Of a stretch of DNA of 64,000 nucleotides, positions 8,828-18,308 are shown piece by piece. Both the position numbers and the translations under genes were made by a program. The DNA is taken from contig NZ_CP038492.1 in the NCBI RefSeq assembly GCF_004751985.1, positions 2,108,001-2,172,000 of the forward strand, in the 5' to 3' direction. The number at the start of each line of letters is the position of its first letter. Position 1 is the stretch's first letter. The notes below the pieces were generated by a model, which was given only the letters and a program-made list of their open reading frames with translations, did no database searches and had not been told where the DNA came from. The stretch is from Rhodophyticola sp. CCM32. Its GTDB lineage: Bacteria > Pseudomonadota > Alphaproteobacteria > Rhodobacterales > Rhodobacteraceae.

Positions 8828-8915
8828 CCGCCCGGCGGCACCGCCGGGCCGCGCCCGACCCTCCCCCCGGGAGGGCGCTTCGCACCCGCCCAGGCTCGGG
8901 CGCGACCCTCAGCAG
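8828..8915. repeat. GC-rich intergenic repeat, copy 1
   Basis: Begins with the hairpin GCCCGGCGGCACCGCCGGGC followed by GCGCC, a short GC-rich hairpin, GGGCGCTTC and GGCTCGGGCGC. The same order of blocks recurs at 34512-34600. It lies between the convergent ends of argP and yebC and could serve as a two-way terminator. Confidence 0.7.
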
Positions 8916-8928
8916 CGGTTTTCAATCC

Positions 8929-9669
8929 TTAAAGCTGCTCCATGATCTCATCGGAGATGTCGAAATTCGCCGTCACCGTCTGGATGTCGTCATCATCCTC
9001 CAGCGCCTCGATCAGCTTCATCAGCTTCTGCGCGCCATCCATATCAAGCTCGGTCGTCGTGGTGGGCCGCCAGACCAGCTTGGTCGATATACTCTCCCCC
9101 AGTTCCGCCTCAAGCGCGGTCGACACCTCGTTCAGATCCGTGTCAGTACACCAGATCACATGGCCGTCTTCGGCGCTTTCCACATCTTCGGCCCCGGCCT
9201 CGATCGCGGCCATCATCACCGTGTCCGCATCCCCGGCCTCAACCGGATAGCTGACCTGCCCCTTGCGGTCGAACATGAAGGCAACCGATCCGGTCTCCCC
9301 CAGATTTCCGCCATGTTTTCCGAAGGTTGACCGCACGGTAGAGGCGGTTCTGTTGCGATTGTCGGTCATCGCCTCGACAATCACCGCAACACCGCTTGGG
9401 CCATATCCTTCATACCGGATCTCATCATAATTCTCTGCATCGCCGCCAAGCGACTTCTTGATCGCGCGGTCGATCACATCCTTGGGCACCGATTGACCTT
9501 TGGCCTCTTTCACCGCCAGACGCAGACGCGGGTTTTTATCCGGGTCCGGGTCGCCCATCTTGGCAGCCACGGTGATTTCCTTGGCAAGTTTGGAAAACAG
9601 CTTGGAGCGGACCGCATCCTGCCGCCCCTTCCGGTGCTGAATATTCGCCCATTTTGAATGGCCTGCCAT
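8929..9669 (-). CDS. yebC: YebC/PmpR-family translation or transcription factor
   Basis: A 246-residue cytoplasmic protein that begins with the hallmark [14 protein letters not shown] and contains the three YebC domains. Members have been described as transcription regulators, and more recently some as ribosome-associated factors that ease stalling on difficult peptides. The ATG at 9669 sits 6 bases after GGGAG (9676-9680). Another ATG directly before it (9672) is too close to that site. The C-terminal half is strongly acidic (E-D-D-D-D). No partner gene such as ruvC is adjacent. Confidence 0.93.
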   Translation of the reverse strand: MAGHSKWANIQHRKGRQDAVRSKLFSKLAKEITVAAKMGDPDPDKNPRLRLAVKEAKGQSVPKDVIDRAIKKSLGGDAENYDEIRYEGYGPSGVAVIVEAMTDNRNRTASTVRSTFGKHGGNLGETGSVAFMFDRKGQVSYPVEAGDADTVMMAAIEAGAEDVESAEDGHVIWCTDTDLNEVSTALEAELGESISTKLVWRPTTTTELDMDGAQKLMKLIEALEDDDDIQTVTANFDISDEIMEQL

Positions 9670-9819
9670 CATTATCTCCCGCGCAAAATCTTCGGCAGAA
9701 TGTCTATACGGCAGGCATGACCGGCGGGGCAACACGAAAGGCGGCGAAGGCCTGCGGCCCCCTGACGGGCCAAATCAGGGTGGTTTCCCTGCTGCATCGT
9801 TCCGCATACAACAGACCCC

Positions 9820-11594
9820 ATGACCACAGATCAAATCATCCTCTTCGCCCTGTTCGGCACTGTCTTCGGCCTGCTTCTCTGGGGACGGTTCCGCTATGAT
9901 CTGGTGGCGTTTTCAGCGCTGATCGCCGGGGTTCTCCTTGGGGTTGTTCCTTCGGACGCGGCGTTTTCGGGCTTTGGCCACCCGGCCACACTGGTGGTGG
10001 CGCTGGTGCTGGTCGTGTCTGCCGGGCTGGTGCGGTCAGGCGCGGTGTTTCTGATCACCCGCACATTGGTGGATGCATCCCGCTCCCTCGGGGCCCATAT
10101 CGCGATCATGGGCGGTGTCGGCGGTGTCCTGTCGGCCTTTATGAACAATGTGGCGGCCCTGGCTTTGCTGATGCCGGTGGATATCGCAACCGCACGCAAA
10201 GCCGGGCGCAGCCCCGGCGTATCACTGATGCCCCTGTCTTTCGCGACGATCCTGGGCGGCATGGTCACGCTGATCGGCACACCGCCCAATATCATCATCG
10301 CCACAATTCGTGAGGATGCATTGGGCGCCCCGTTCAGGATGTTCGATTTCGCCCCCGTGGGCGGGATCGCGGCCCTTGCAGGTCTGGCGTTTGTGGCGCT
10401 GATCGGCTGGCGGCTGATCCCGCGCGGGACAGCGGCGTGGGCGGCGACCGGATGGCGGAACTGGCCCCGTATATTGCCGAGCTGAGCCTGCCTGCGGACA
10501 GCAAACTGGTGGGCACCCGCCTGCGGGAGCTGCTGGATCCGGCGGAAAAAGCCGATGTGGCCATACTGGGCCTGCTCCGCGATGGCAAACGCCGCTTTGG
10601 CACGGGGCGGAACCTGAAACTGAAAGCCGGTGACCTGCTGGTGCTGGAAGCCACGCCCGAAGCTCTGGATGAATTCCGCACCGCGTTTTCCCTGCCTCTG
10701 GCCCCGTCAGACAACCCTGCGGCAAATGCCCTTGGCGACGGCGTGAGCCTGGTTGAGATGGTGGTGCCGGAAACCGCCAGAATCGCCGGGAAAACCGCCG
10801 AAGGTATCGGATTGTCCTGGCGGAAACGCTCGGTCCTGATGGGGATCGCCCGGCAAGGCAGGCGGATCACCAAACGCCTGCGCAAGACCGTGATTGAACC
10901 CGGTGACATCCTGTTGCTGCTGGTGCCCTCTGACAATGCGGAGGATGTGGTGGATTGGCTGGGCGGTCTGGCTCTGGCCGATCGCGGGCTGAACGTGACC
11001 CGGGACAGCAAGACCTGGCTGGCGATCGGGCTGTTCGGGGGGGCGGTTCTGGCGGCGTCTCTGGGGCTGGTCTATCTGCCGGTTGCGCTTGGGGTTGTGG
11101 TGATTGGCTATGTGCTGACCCATATCCTGCCGATCCAGGATATCTATGATCATATCGAATGGCCGGTTGTGGTGCTTCTGGGCTCGATGATCCCACTGGG
11201 GGCCGCATTGGAAAGCTCGGGCGGGACGGACCTTATCGCGGGCGCCCTGGTAGGCCTGACCGACGGGCTGCCCGCCTGGATGATCCTGACCGTGCTGATG
11301 GTGGTCACAATGACGCTGAGCGATATCCTGAACAACACCGCCACCACGATTGTCGCCGCCCCCGTGGGCATCCAGATGGCCCATACACTGGAAGTGTCCG
11401 CCGACCCGTTTCTGATGGCTGTGGCGATTGCCGCCTCGGCGGCGTTTCTGACCCCTATCGGGCATAAGAACAACACCCTGATCCTGGGGCCCGGAGGTTA
11501 TGGGTTTGGCGATTACTGGCGAATGGGCCTGCCGCTTGAGATCATCATCATCGCGGTTTCGATTCCGTCCATTCTGGTGTTCTGGCCGCTCTGA
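9820..11594 (+). pseudogene. SLC13/DASS-type permease with TrkA-C domain, split by a frameshift
   Basis: Two overlapping open frames together encode one SLC13-type anion/proton or sodium symporter of about 591 residues. The first (9820-10485) holds the N-terminal transport half, with S-A-F-M-N-N-V-A-A and G-T-P-P-N-I-I-I. The second (10437-11594) holds a TrkA-C/RCK_C domain (E-L-S-L-P-A-D-S-K-L-V-G) and the second transport half, with L-N-N-T-A-T-T and T-P-I-G-H-K-N-N. Adding one G to the GGG at 10439-10441 joins them into a smooth frame. The nearby SLC13 gene at 12075-13853 is intact, with 592 codons in the same order of domains. Either a real one-base deletion or a sequencing error would explain this. 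Confidence 0.82.
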
Positions 11595-11666
11595 CCGGCA
11601 CCTCCCGCCGCGCGGGACGCGAGGAAAGTCATAAGACAAGAAGAAGGGACGCCGGGTTTCCGGCAC

Positions 11667-12047
11667 TCAATCCTCAAGCGAAGGCTGGGGAGAGGCGAAG
11701 ACGCGGGTGCGACCTGTGTCATCGGTGATCGTAACGCGGGCCACCGGCGCGATGACATCCGGGTTGCCAAGGGCAGTGAATATCTCTTGCAGAATATAAC
11801 GGACCGGGTTGGTGCCCGGGTCAATCTCGACCGTATAGGCGTAAGGGGTGGGGCAGCCTTGCAAATTGCCCGACCATTGGTTTCCGGCCCCCGGAGAGGC
11901 GGTATCGCGGCAAGTGGTCCCGTTCGACATGGGCACGGTGATATTTGTCTCGGTCAGGGCCACGGAAAGCGGGCGTGCGGGGCCAATGGAACAGGCGGAA
12001 AGCGCGATAAGCGCAGCAGCGGTCAGGATGGTGGGGTGGCGCAGCAT
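11667..12047 (-). CDS. Small lipoprotein of unknown function
   Basis: A 126-residue protein with an N-terminal signal peptide and a lipobox, L-S-A-C at residues 16-19, so it should be lipid-anchored in the cell envelope. The mature part contains two further cysteines (T-C-R-D and Q-G-C-P) that could form a disulfide. I recognise no domain. It lies 27 bases upstream of an SLC13 permease on the same strand but in the order permease-after-lipoprotein, so the two could be co-transcribed. Confidence 0.75.
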   Translation of the reverse strand: MLRHPTILTAAALIALSACSIGPARPLSVALTETNITVPMSNGTTCRDTASPGAGNQWSGNLQGCPTPYAYTVEIDPGTNPVRYILQEIFTALGNPDVIAPVARVTITDDTGRTRVFASPQPSLED

Positions 12048-12074
12048 AAGGGAAATCCTTTGCGGTCAGATGGG

Positions 12075-13853
12075 TCAGAGAGGCCAGAGGAGCGGGATAA
12101 CAGCGCTGACAACAAGCCCCGTGCTCAGCGTCAGTGGAATGCCGATTTTCATGAAATCGGTGAATTTATAGCCGCCGGGCCCATAGACCAGCATATTGGT
12201 CTGATAGCCGATCGGGGTGGCGAAACTGGCCGAGGCGGCAATCATCACGGCAATGACCAGAGGACGGGGATCAACGCCGATGGCCTGGGCCAGCCCGATG
12301 GCGATGGGGGTGACCACCACGGCCACCGCATTGTTCGACACAAGCTCCGTCAGGACCGAGGTGATCAGATAGATCGCCCAGACCAGCAGAAACGGCGGCA
12401 GACCGGCAAGCCAGGGGGCAAACCCGCCCACAACCAGCGCCACAGCGCCCGTGGCCTGCAAGGCAGCGCCAATTGCCAGCATCGAGAAGATCAGCGCCAG
12501 CAGACGGCCATCAATAAAGGAAAACGCCTCATCCGCGTCGATACAGCGGGTCAGAAGCACCAGGGCCACGGCGACAACGGCCAGAAGAAAGATCGGCGCC
12601 GTCGTGAAAGCGGCCAGCAAAACGATCCCCATCATCGCGGCGATGGCAATCGGCGCATGGCTGCGGCGATAGGCCCGGGCCGAGGGTTTGGCGACATCGA
12701 CCAGATCCATATCCGTCGCCAGCCGCTGAATATCCGCCGGATCCCCCTCCAGCAGCAGGGTATCGCCAATACGCACCACCAGATCGTCCAACTGCCGCCC
12801 GATATTCTGGTTCCGCCGATGCACCGCCAGCGGGTAAACCCCATAGCGCCGCCGCAGACGCAGGGCACCAAGCGACCGGCCCACCATGTGGCAGCCCGGC
12901 GTGATCAGCACCTCGACGGTCTGGGTCGCCACCGAGCTGAGCTTGTCGACCGTGCGCAACTGCTTGTTGGCTTGCAGGCCCAGCACCTCGGACATCTCGG
13001 TGCGCAGTACCACCCGGTCGCCCGCTTCCAGCACCACCTCCTCCATCTCCCGGCGCAGCGAGGCATCGCCCCGCAGCACGTCAATCAGGCGCACACCATC
13101 GCGGCGGAAAATATCCACATGCGTGGCGTTCTCGCCGATCAGGTCGCTGTCTTCGGGCAGGGCCAGTTCGGTGAAGAATTTCATCCGGCCGCGATTTGAC
13201 AGCATATCGGCCATCGACCCGCGATCCGGCAACAGGCGGCGGCCGAACAGCCAGAGATAAACCATGCCCCAGACCACCACGACCAGACCGATGGGGGTGA
13301 TCTCGAAAATCGTGAATGGCGCCAAACCCTGGGACCGGGCCACCCCATCCACCAGCAGGTTGGTCGATGTGCCGATCAGGGTCAGCGTGCCACCCATGAT
13401 CGCCCCGTAGCTGAGCGGGATCAGCAGTTTCGAGGCCGGACGCCGAAGCGACCGCGCGATCTGCACGAATACCGGGATCATGACGACCACAACAGGCGTG
13501 TTCGAGACAAAGGCCGACCCCAGCACCACAAAACCCATCAGTGCGCCCAGGGCCATAAGCGGGCGGGATTTGGCATTTGCCTCGGCGATGGCGGTGAACC
13601 GTTCCAGTGACCCGGTGCGCACCAATGCCCCCATCACGATGAACATTGCCGCAATGGTCCAAGGGGCGGGGTTTGACAGCACCGCCAGCGCATCGGCATA
13701 GGGCAGAAGGCCGGTGATCAGCAGCAGCGCCACCCCCGCCAGCGCCACCACCTCGGTCGGGTAGCGTTCGCGGAGGAACATCACGAACATCAGACCAACC
13801 ACCGCGAGGGTCGCGATGGCCTGGGTCTCGGCCGATAGCGTCAGATTGATCAT
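12075..13853 (-). CDS. SLC13/DASS-type permease with central TrkA-C domain
   Basis: A 592-residue inner-membrane transporter of the divalent anion:sodium symporter superfamily. Each transport half has a hairpin signature: S-N-T-P-V-V-V-V with G-T-S-T-N-L-L-V-D-G in the first, and S-N-N-A-V-A-V-V-V-T with T-P-I-G-Y-Q-T-N in the second. One or two TrkA-C/RCK_C domains occupy roughly residues 205-375. Such fusions are common among putative sulfate, citrate or dicarboxylate carriers; the substrate cannot be fixed here. It is a tandem paralogue, on the opposite strand, of the split permease at 9820-11594. Confidence 0.88.
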   Translation of the reverse strand: MINLTLSAETQAIATLAVVGLMFVMFLRERYPTEVVALAGVALLLITGLLPYADALAVLSNPAPWTIAAMFIVMGALVRTGSLERFTAIAEANAKSRPLMALGALMGFVVLGSAFVSNTPVVVVMIPVFVQIARSLRRPASKLLIPLSYGAIMGGTLTLIGTSTNLLVDGVARSQGLAPFTIFEITPIGLVVVVWGMVYLWLFGRRLLPDRGSMADMLSNRGRMKFFTELALPEDSDLIGENATHVDIFRRDGVRLIDVLRGDASLRREMEEVVLEAGDRVVLRTEMSEVLGLQANKQLRTVDKLSSVATQTVEVLITPGCHMVGRSLGALRLRRRYGVYPLAVHRRNQNIGRQLDDLVVRIGDTLLLEGDPADIQRLATDMDLVDVAKPSARAYRRSHAPIAIAAMMGIVLLAAFTTAPIFLLAVVAVALVLLTRCIDADEAFSFIDGRLLALIFSMLAIGAALQATGAVALVVGGFAPWLAGLPPFLLVWAIYLITSVLTELVSNNAVAVVVTPIAIGLAQAIGVDPRPLVIAVMIAASASFATPIGYQTNMLVYGPGGYKFTDFMKIGIPLTLSTGLVVSAVIPLLWPL

Positions 13854-13874
13854 GGATGCCCTTGCGCGTCTGCC

Positions 13875-14801
13875 TCAGCGCGCATCATTCCCCAAGGGGG
13901 CGGCGGCGTCCAGCATCTCTTTCGGGCGGGGCTGAACCAAGAAAAGCCCCGCGAACATCACCGCGATGGCACCCCAGACCCAGGGGCTGTAACTTTCGCC
14001 CAGGATCATCTGCGCCCAGAGAATACCCCAGCCGGTCACCAGATAGCTGACCTGGGCCGCGAACACCGCACCGGCGCGCCCGACCATCCAGACATACCCG
14101 GCATAGGTGACCGCATGCAGACTGCCCGAGGCGAGGATCGCCAGATCCGGCAGGCCGTAAGGCGGCAGGGGTGAAATCCAGTGGCCGGTCAGAAGGGCCA
14201 GCGGAGCGGCAAGCCCCATGCCGATCAGCGATGCGCCCAGCAATACCTGCACCGGATCAAGCCCGGCAGTCCCGTAACGCGACACGACATTGCCCTCCAA
14301 CGCATAGAAGGCCGGGGCAATCAGCGCCATCGGCAGCCACCAGACCATGGCCCGGTCCGGCAGGCTGGTCTCGGGCAGCGCGATCATCACAATAGCCACA
14401 AGACCCAGCAGCAGGCCCAGAAAGCGCAGGCCCGAAAACCGGTCAAGCCCCCAGGCCAGCGCAATGGGGAAGGCCAGCATCGGCACCAGCGAAAGCGTAA
14501 TCGACAGGATACCCGAGGGCAGATGGATGGCGGCGGTATAGCTGGCGGCGTTCGGCAGTAATGTGCCGATCAGCGCGATAACGGTGTAAACGATGATATG
14601 GCGCGACGCCCGGGGCAGCCCCCGCCCCCGGACCCGGGTGATCGCCCCCAGCAGCCCCGCGCCAATGGCGAATTGCCAGAAGATGATGCCGAAATGGCGA
14701 TACCCTTCTGAGACGGCGATTTTCGACAACGGTTGCGTCAGGCCCCAGGCCGCCCCCAGACAGACCAGAAGGGCAAGAAGCCCGGCCGTCTCGCGCTTCA
14801 C
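13875..14801 (-). CDS. EamA-family (DMT) transporter
   Basis: A 308-residue inner-membrane protein with ten hydrophobic segments in two EamA repeats. The first repeat opens with G-A-A-W-G-L-T-Q-P-L-S-K and the second contains E-G-N-V-V-S-R-Y-G. It overlaps the YmdB-type gene by 4 bases (ATGA), so translation is probably coupled. Family members move amino acids, nucleosides or toxic metabolites. The substrate is unknown. Confidence 0.85.
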   Translation of the reverse strand: MKRETAGLLALLVCLGAAWGLTQPLSKIAVSEGYRHFGIIFWQFAIGAGLLGAITRVRGRGLPRASRHIIVYTVIALIGTLLPNAASYTAAIHLPSGILSITLSLVPMLAFPIALAWGLDRFSGLRFLGLLLGLVAIVMIALPETSLPDRAMVWWLPMALIAPAFYALEGNVVSRYGTAGLDPVQVLLGASLIGMGLAAPLALLTGHWISPLPPYGLPDLAILASGSLHAVTYAGYVWMVGRAGAVFAAQVSYLVTGWGILWAQMILGESYSPWVWGAIAVMFAGLFLVQPRPKEMLDAAAPLGNDAR

Positions 14802-15610
14802 GGGGTGGCCTGCTGCAACCGGCCACCGATGCGGATGGGGTGTATTTTGGTGGCTTTGCCGCTCTGGTCATCGGTTTCGATATACACACCCGACAGGGTG
14901 GCCTCACCCGTGGCGGGCGTGAACCGCTCTTTCGGCATGCCGGTGATGAACCGGCGCAGCGGCTCGGCCTTTTCCATCCCGATGACGGAATGATAATCGC
15001 CACACATTCCCGCATCGGTCATATAGCCGGTGCCGCCGGGCAGGATCTGCGCATCGCCCGTGGGCACATGGGTATGGGTGCCGACAACCAGACTGGCGCG
15101 CCCATCGCAGAAATGCCCGATGGCCATTTTCTCCGATGTCGCCTCGGCATGGATATCCACAATCACCATCTGCGCCTGCCCCCCCATCGGATAGGTGGCC
15201 AGCGTGGTCTGCAAGGCCGAAAACGGGTCATCAAAAGGCCGTTTCATGAACACCTGGCCCAGAACCTGCGTGACCAGAACCTTGCGCCCCCCGGTCGCCT
15301 CAAACAGGCGCGCGCCCTTGCCCGGCGCGGATTTTGAGAAATTCACCGGGCGCAGAATACGCGGTTCCTTCTCGATGAATTGCAGCATGTCACGCTGATC
15401 GAACGCGTGATCGCCCAGGGTCAGACAATCGATACCCGCATCCAGCAGGGTTTTCGCATGGCCCGCAGACAACCCCACCCCGGAGGTGGCATTTTCGCCA
15501 TTCACCACAACGAAATCCAGCCGCCACTCGGCGCGCAGCTTTGGCAGATGGGCAATTATCGCCGCTCGGCCCGCACGGCCCATCACATCGCCCAGGAATA
15601 AACATTTCAT
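14798..15610 (-). CDS. YmdB-type metallophosphoesterase (TIGR00282 family)
   Basis: A 270-residue calcineurin-like phosphoesterase. Metal-binding motifs are visible in order: G-D-V-M-G-R near residue 7, V-N-G-E-N-A near residue 37, G-D-H-A-F near residue 66, and near the end D-I-H-A-E-A-T-S-E-K and G-T-H-T-H-V-P-T. Bacillus YmdB hydrolyses 2',3'-cyclic nucleotides and affects biofilm choice; the role in alphaproteobacteria is not settled. The ATG at 15610 gives M-K-C-L-F-L-G-D-V-M-G, the usual family start. It lies just downstream of the 5-formyl-THF cyclo-ligase on the same strand, a frequent neighbour. Confidence 0.9.
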   Translation of the reverse strand: MKCLFLGDVMGRAGRAAIIAHLPKLRAEWRLDFVVVNGENATSGVGLSAGHAKTLLDAGIDCLTLGDHAFDQRDMLQFIEKEPRILRPVNFSKSAPGKGARLFEATGGRKVLVTQVLGQVFMKRPFDDPFSALQTTLATYPMGGQAQMVIVDIHAEATSEKMAIGHFCDGRASLVVGTHTHVPTGDAQILPGGTGYMTDAGMCGDYHSVIGMEKAEPLRRFITGMPKERFTPATGEATLSGVYIETDDQSGKATKIHPIRIGGRLQQATP

Positions 15611-15658
15611 GCCTACCGGCTTAGGACGGGACGCGCCCGGCGGCAAGGGTGCTCAGAC

Positions 15659-16225
15659 CTATGGGACCACGGGCCGGAGAGTGCCCGCCTCAGTCACAAT
15701 CGCATCCAATGGCTGATCGGTGGGCTCCAGCGGCAGCGGCGGCAATTGCTGGGCCGAAAACGCAAACCCGATGGCACATGTGGGCCGCGCCGCACGCAGC
15801 ACGGCAAGCGTCCGGTCATAGAACCCGCCGCCGTAGCCAAGACGGTTGGCCGCCGCATCGAACCCGACCAGCGGGACAATCAGGATATCGGGGGCAACCC
15901 AGTCGCCTTCCACCGGAACCGGCGCCCCGAACGGCCCCGGGATCATCCGCACCCCCGGCGCCCAGACGCGGAATTTGAGAGGCTGACCCTTGGCCTCGAT
16001 CACCGGCACACAAAGCCGGTTTCCCTCCGCAAGCACGGTCATCGCCGGGATCGGGTCAATCTCGGTCCGGATCGGCATGTAGCCAGAGATGATCCTGCCC
16101 CTGACCGGCCCGATCTCGGCCAGAAGCGCGGCGGAGGCAGCAGATACATCCTCCTCCCCAAAGGCACGTTTGCGCGCCTCATACGCCATGCGGCGCAGAG
16201 TGGCTTTCTGTTCGGCAACACTCAT
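15659..16225 (-). CDS. 5-formyltetrahydrofolate cyclo-ligase
   Basis: A 188-residue cytoplasmic enzyme that uses ATP to convert 5-formyl-THF to 5,10-methenyl-THF, returning a storage folate to the one-carbon pool. Visible features are an N-terminal helix with L-R-R-M-A-Y-E-A-R-K-R, the substrate loop I-S-G-Y-M-P-I-R-T-E-I-D-P, and the nucleotide-binding motif R-L-G-Y-G-G-G-F-Y-D-R. The ATG at 16225 (M-S-V-A-E-Q-K) gives the standard length, whereas a longer frame upstream codes for nothing family-like. It heads a likely transcript with the YmdB-type and EamA genes. The 274 bases upstream to 16499 contain a GGGGGCAGCGCCCCC hairpin at 16381-16395 and no gene. Confidence 0.92.
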   Translation of the reverse strand: MSVAEQKATLRRMAYEARKRAFGEEDVSAASAALLAEIGPVRGRIISGYMPIRTEIDPIPAMTVLAEGNRLCVPVIEAKGQPLKFRVWAPGVRMIPGPFGAPVPVEGDWVAPDILIVPLVGFDAAANRLGYGGGFYDRTLAVLRAARPTCAIGFAFSAQQLPPLPLEPTDQPLDAIVTEAGTLRPVVP

Positions 16226-16499
16226 GACAGCGCAGGCTCCGGTCAGGGCAAACAAGACAATCCGACCAAAGATGCTCCGCCCCGCCGACCGGATCAAGCA
16301 CCTATCCGAAAATGCCGCAATCCGCTTACGACCCCCCCATCAATCCCACTATTTGCTTTCAAAATATGGCGGGGGGGTGCGGGGGCAGCGCCCCCAGCGG
16401 ATCGGTGCCGAAGGCGGCGATATCACACACCCTGCCCCTCAGCACTTCCCCAAACCACCCATCCGGGTTACCCATATCCCCGGCTTCAGGAGACCCCGC

Positions 16500-17114
16500 A
16501 TGCTGACCCTTGACCATATCGCCCTTGCCACAACCGACCTGACCAGCGGCACCGCCTGGGTCGAGACCGCCTTTGCCGTGCCCATGGCCCCCGGCGGCCA
16601 GCATAAAGAGATGGGGACGCAAAACCGCCTGCTCTCCCTCGGCCCCAAAGAATATCTGGAACTCATCGCGATCAACCCTGACGCCCCCGGCCCCGCTCAA
16701 CCGCGCTGGTTCGATCTGGACACTTTCACCGGCCCCACGCGCCCCCGGGCATGGATCGCGCAGGTGCCCGATCTGGAGGCCGCCATTGCCGCCGCGCCCG
16801 AGGGGATCGGCGTGCCATGGAGCTTGCAACGCAATGACCTGACATGGAAAATGGCCATCCCCAAAACCGGAAAACTGCCGTTTGACGGCCTGTTCCCGGC
16901 GCTGATCGAATGGCAGGGCCAGACCCACCCCGCCCCGCACCTGCCGGATCAGGGTATCCGGCTGACAAGGCTGCAACTTTCCCACCCCGGGGCAGACGCT
17001 CTGCGCGCGGCCATGACCCCGATCTGTGATGATCCCCGGCTACAAGTGATCAGCGGAGACACAGCCTGCCTGAGCCTCCGCTTCGACACGCCGAACGGGG
17101 TGCTGCACATATGA
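16500..17114 (+). CDS. Glyoxalase-like (VOC) domain protein
   Basis: A 204-residue protein beginning L-T-L-D-H-I-A-L-A-T-T-D-L, the typical opening of a vicinal oxygen chelate domain, with an E-L-I-A-I-N strand near residue 60. It fits the Glyoxalase_3 type of single-chain VOC proteins, whose substrates are mostly unknown. The ATG at 16500 follows CAGGAG. It overlaps the next gene by 4 bases (ATGA), so the two are probably translated together. Confidence 0.8.
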   Translation: MLTLDHIALATTDLTSGTAWVETAFAVPMAPGGQHKEMGTQNRLLSLGPKEYLELIAINPDAPGPAQPRWFDLDTFTGPTRPRAWIAQVPDLEAAIAAAPEGIGVPWSLQRNDLTWKMAIPKTGKLPFDGLFPALIEWQGQTHPAPHLPDQGIRLTRLQLSHPGADALRAAMTPICDDPRLQVISGDTACLSLRFDTPNGVLHI

Positions 17115-17581
17115 TCCGCCCCGGCAGACCGGAAGATGCAAACGCCATTGCCGCGATCTGGAATCCGCTGATCCGCGAGACCACGGTGACCTTCACCACG
17201 CAGGAGAAAACAGCGGGCGATATCGCTGATCTTCTGAAAAGGCAGCCGGTTTTCGTGGCGATACCCAATGATCAGATCGCTGGCTTTGCGACCTATGGCC
17301 CGTTTCGCCCCGGACCCGGTTATGCCCATACGGCGGAACATTCGATCTATCTTGCCGCTCACGCGCGTGGGAACGGGCTGGGCCGGGCGCTGATGGTGCG
17401 GCTGGAAACCCATGCCCGCGATCAGGGTCTCCATGTGATGGTTGCCGGCCTCTCTGGCGACAACAAAGGCGCGATCACATTTCATACCGCGATGGGCTAT
17501 ACCGAAATTGGCCACCTGCCCCGGGTCGGGCGCAAATTCGACCGCTGGCACGATCTTGTGCTGATGCAGAAATGCCTCTGA
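17111..17581 (+). CDS. GNAT acetyltransferase of the phosphinothricin/methionine sulfoximine type
   Basis: A 156-residue GNAT enzyme. It opens with I-R-P-G-R-P-E-D-A-N-A-I-A-A-I-W-N, has the T-V-T-F-T-T segment seen in Pat/MddA proteins, and the acetyl-CoA loop A-R-G-N-G-L-G-R-A-L near residues 85-94. It ends with G-R-K-F-D-R-W-H-D-L-V-L-M-Q, a strong marker of this subgroup. Relatives acetylate methionine sulfoximine, methionine sulfone or phosphinothricin. The natural substrate here is not known. It is coupled to the VOC gene by a 4-base overlap. Confidence 0.87.
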   Translation: MIRPGRPEDANAIAAIWNPLIRETTVTFTTQEKTAGDIADLLKRQPVFVAIPNDQIAGFATYGPFRPGPGYAHTAEHSIYLAAHARGNGLGRALMVRLETHARDQGLHVMVAGLSGDNKGAITFHTAMGYTEIGHLPRVGRKFDRWHDLVLMQKCL

Positions 17582-17614
17582 CATCCGGCCCGGTTTTCGG
17601 CTAAAAACACCCCC

Positions 17615-18298
17615 ATGTCTTTGTGGAGCCGCATAACAGACGCGCTGTCGGCGCTGGCATCGGGCGAAGGGCTGGGCGCGGTCTTTGACCGGCTGCGCAC
17701 GCCGCCGGAACGCTCGGTCGCGTTCACCATCGCGATCATCGCGCTCAGCGCCAAGATGGCCAAGGCCGATGGGCGGGTCACACGGGATGAGGTGACCGCG
17801 TTCCGCGAGGTCTTCCATGTCCCGGCAGAGGATGAACCCGCCGCCGCCCGGGTCTTCAATCTGGCCCGCGAGGATGTGGCCGGGTTCGAGGAATATGCCG
17901 CGCGTATTGCCCGGATGTTCGGCGACAACCCGGCGGTTCTGTCCGACCTGATGGAGGGGCTGTTCCACATCGCCTGCGCCGACGGAACCTATCACCCGAA
18001 TGAAGATCAGTTTCTGGAACGGGTGGCCGGCATCTTCGGGATGGAACCGCGTGCCTTCACCTCGCTCAGGGCGCGCCATGTGCCCGATGCCGCCCCCGAC
18101 CCTTATGTGGTTCTGGGTGTGGACACGGCCATGTCGCTGGAGGAGATCCGCGCGGTCTGGCGCCAGCAGGTGCGCGAAACCCATCCCGATCAGATGCTGG
18201 GCCGGGGCGTGCCGGAAGAGGCGATCCGCCTGGCGGAAAACCGGCTGCAATCGCTGAACACCGCCTGGGAGGAAATCCAGGCCCATCACGGGGGCTGA
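17615..18298 (+). CDS. TerB-DnaJ co-chaperone (DjlA-like)
   Basis: A 227-residue protein with a TerB-like helical domain (residues about 35-150, with A-D-G-R-V-T-R-D-E and C-A-D-G-T-Y-H-P-N-E) followed by a C-terminal J domain whose H-P-D motif lies in E-T-H-P-D-Q-M. It should stimulate DnaK ATPase. Unlike E. coli DjlA there is no clear N-terminal membrane helix, as in many alphaproteobacterial versions. The EEP-family gene follows 10 bases downstream. Confidence 0.88.
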   Translation: MSLWSRITDALSALASGEGLGAVFDRLRTPPERSVAFTIAIIALSAKMAKADGRVTRDEVTAFREVFHVPAEDEPAAARVFNLAREDVAGFEEYAARIARMFGDNPAVLSDLMEGLFHIACADGTYHPNEDQFLERVAGIFGMEPRAFTSLRARHVPDAAPDPYVVLGVDTAMSLEEIRAVWRQQVRETHPDQMLGRGVPEEAIRLAENRLQSLNTAWEEIQAHHGG

Positions 18299-18308
18299 CC
18301 CCGGGGAT

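Noticed and set aside
10430-10490. Programmed -1 frameshift in the SLC13 gene
   Set aside because: There is no slippery heptamer followed by a clear stem or pseudoknot, and the intact paralogue nearby uses one frame. A one-base deletion is simpler.
16226-16499. 6S RNA upstream of the 5-formyl-THF cyclo-ligase gene
   Set aside because: This linkage is known in gammaproteobacteria, but I could not find the long bulged hairpin of 6S RNA here, only a short GC hairpin.
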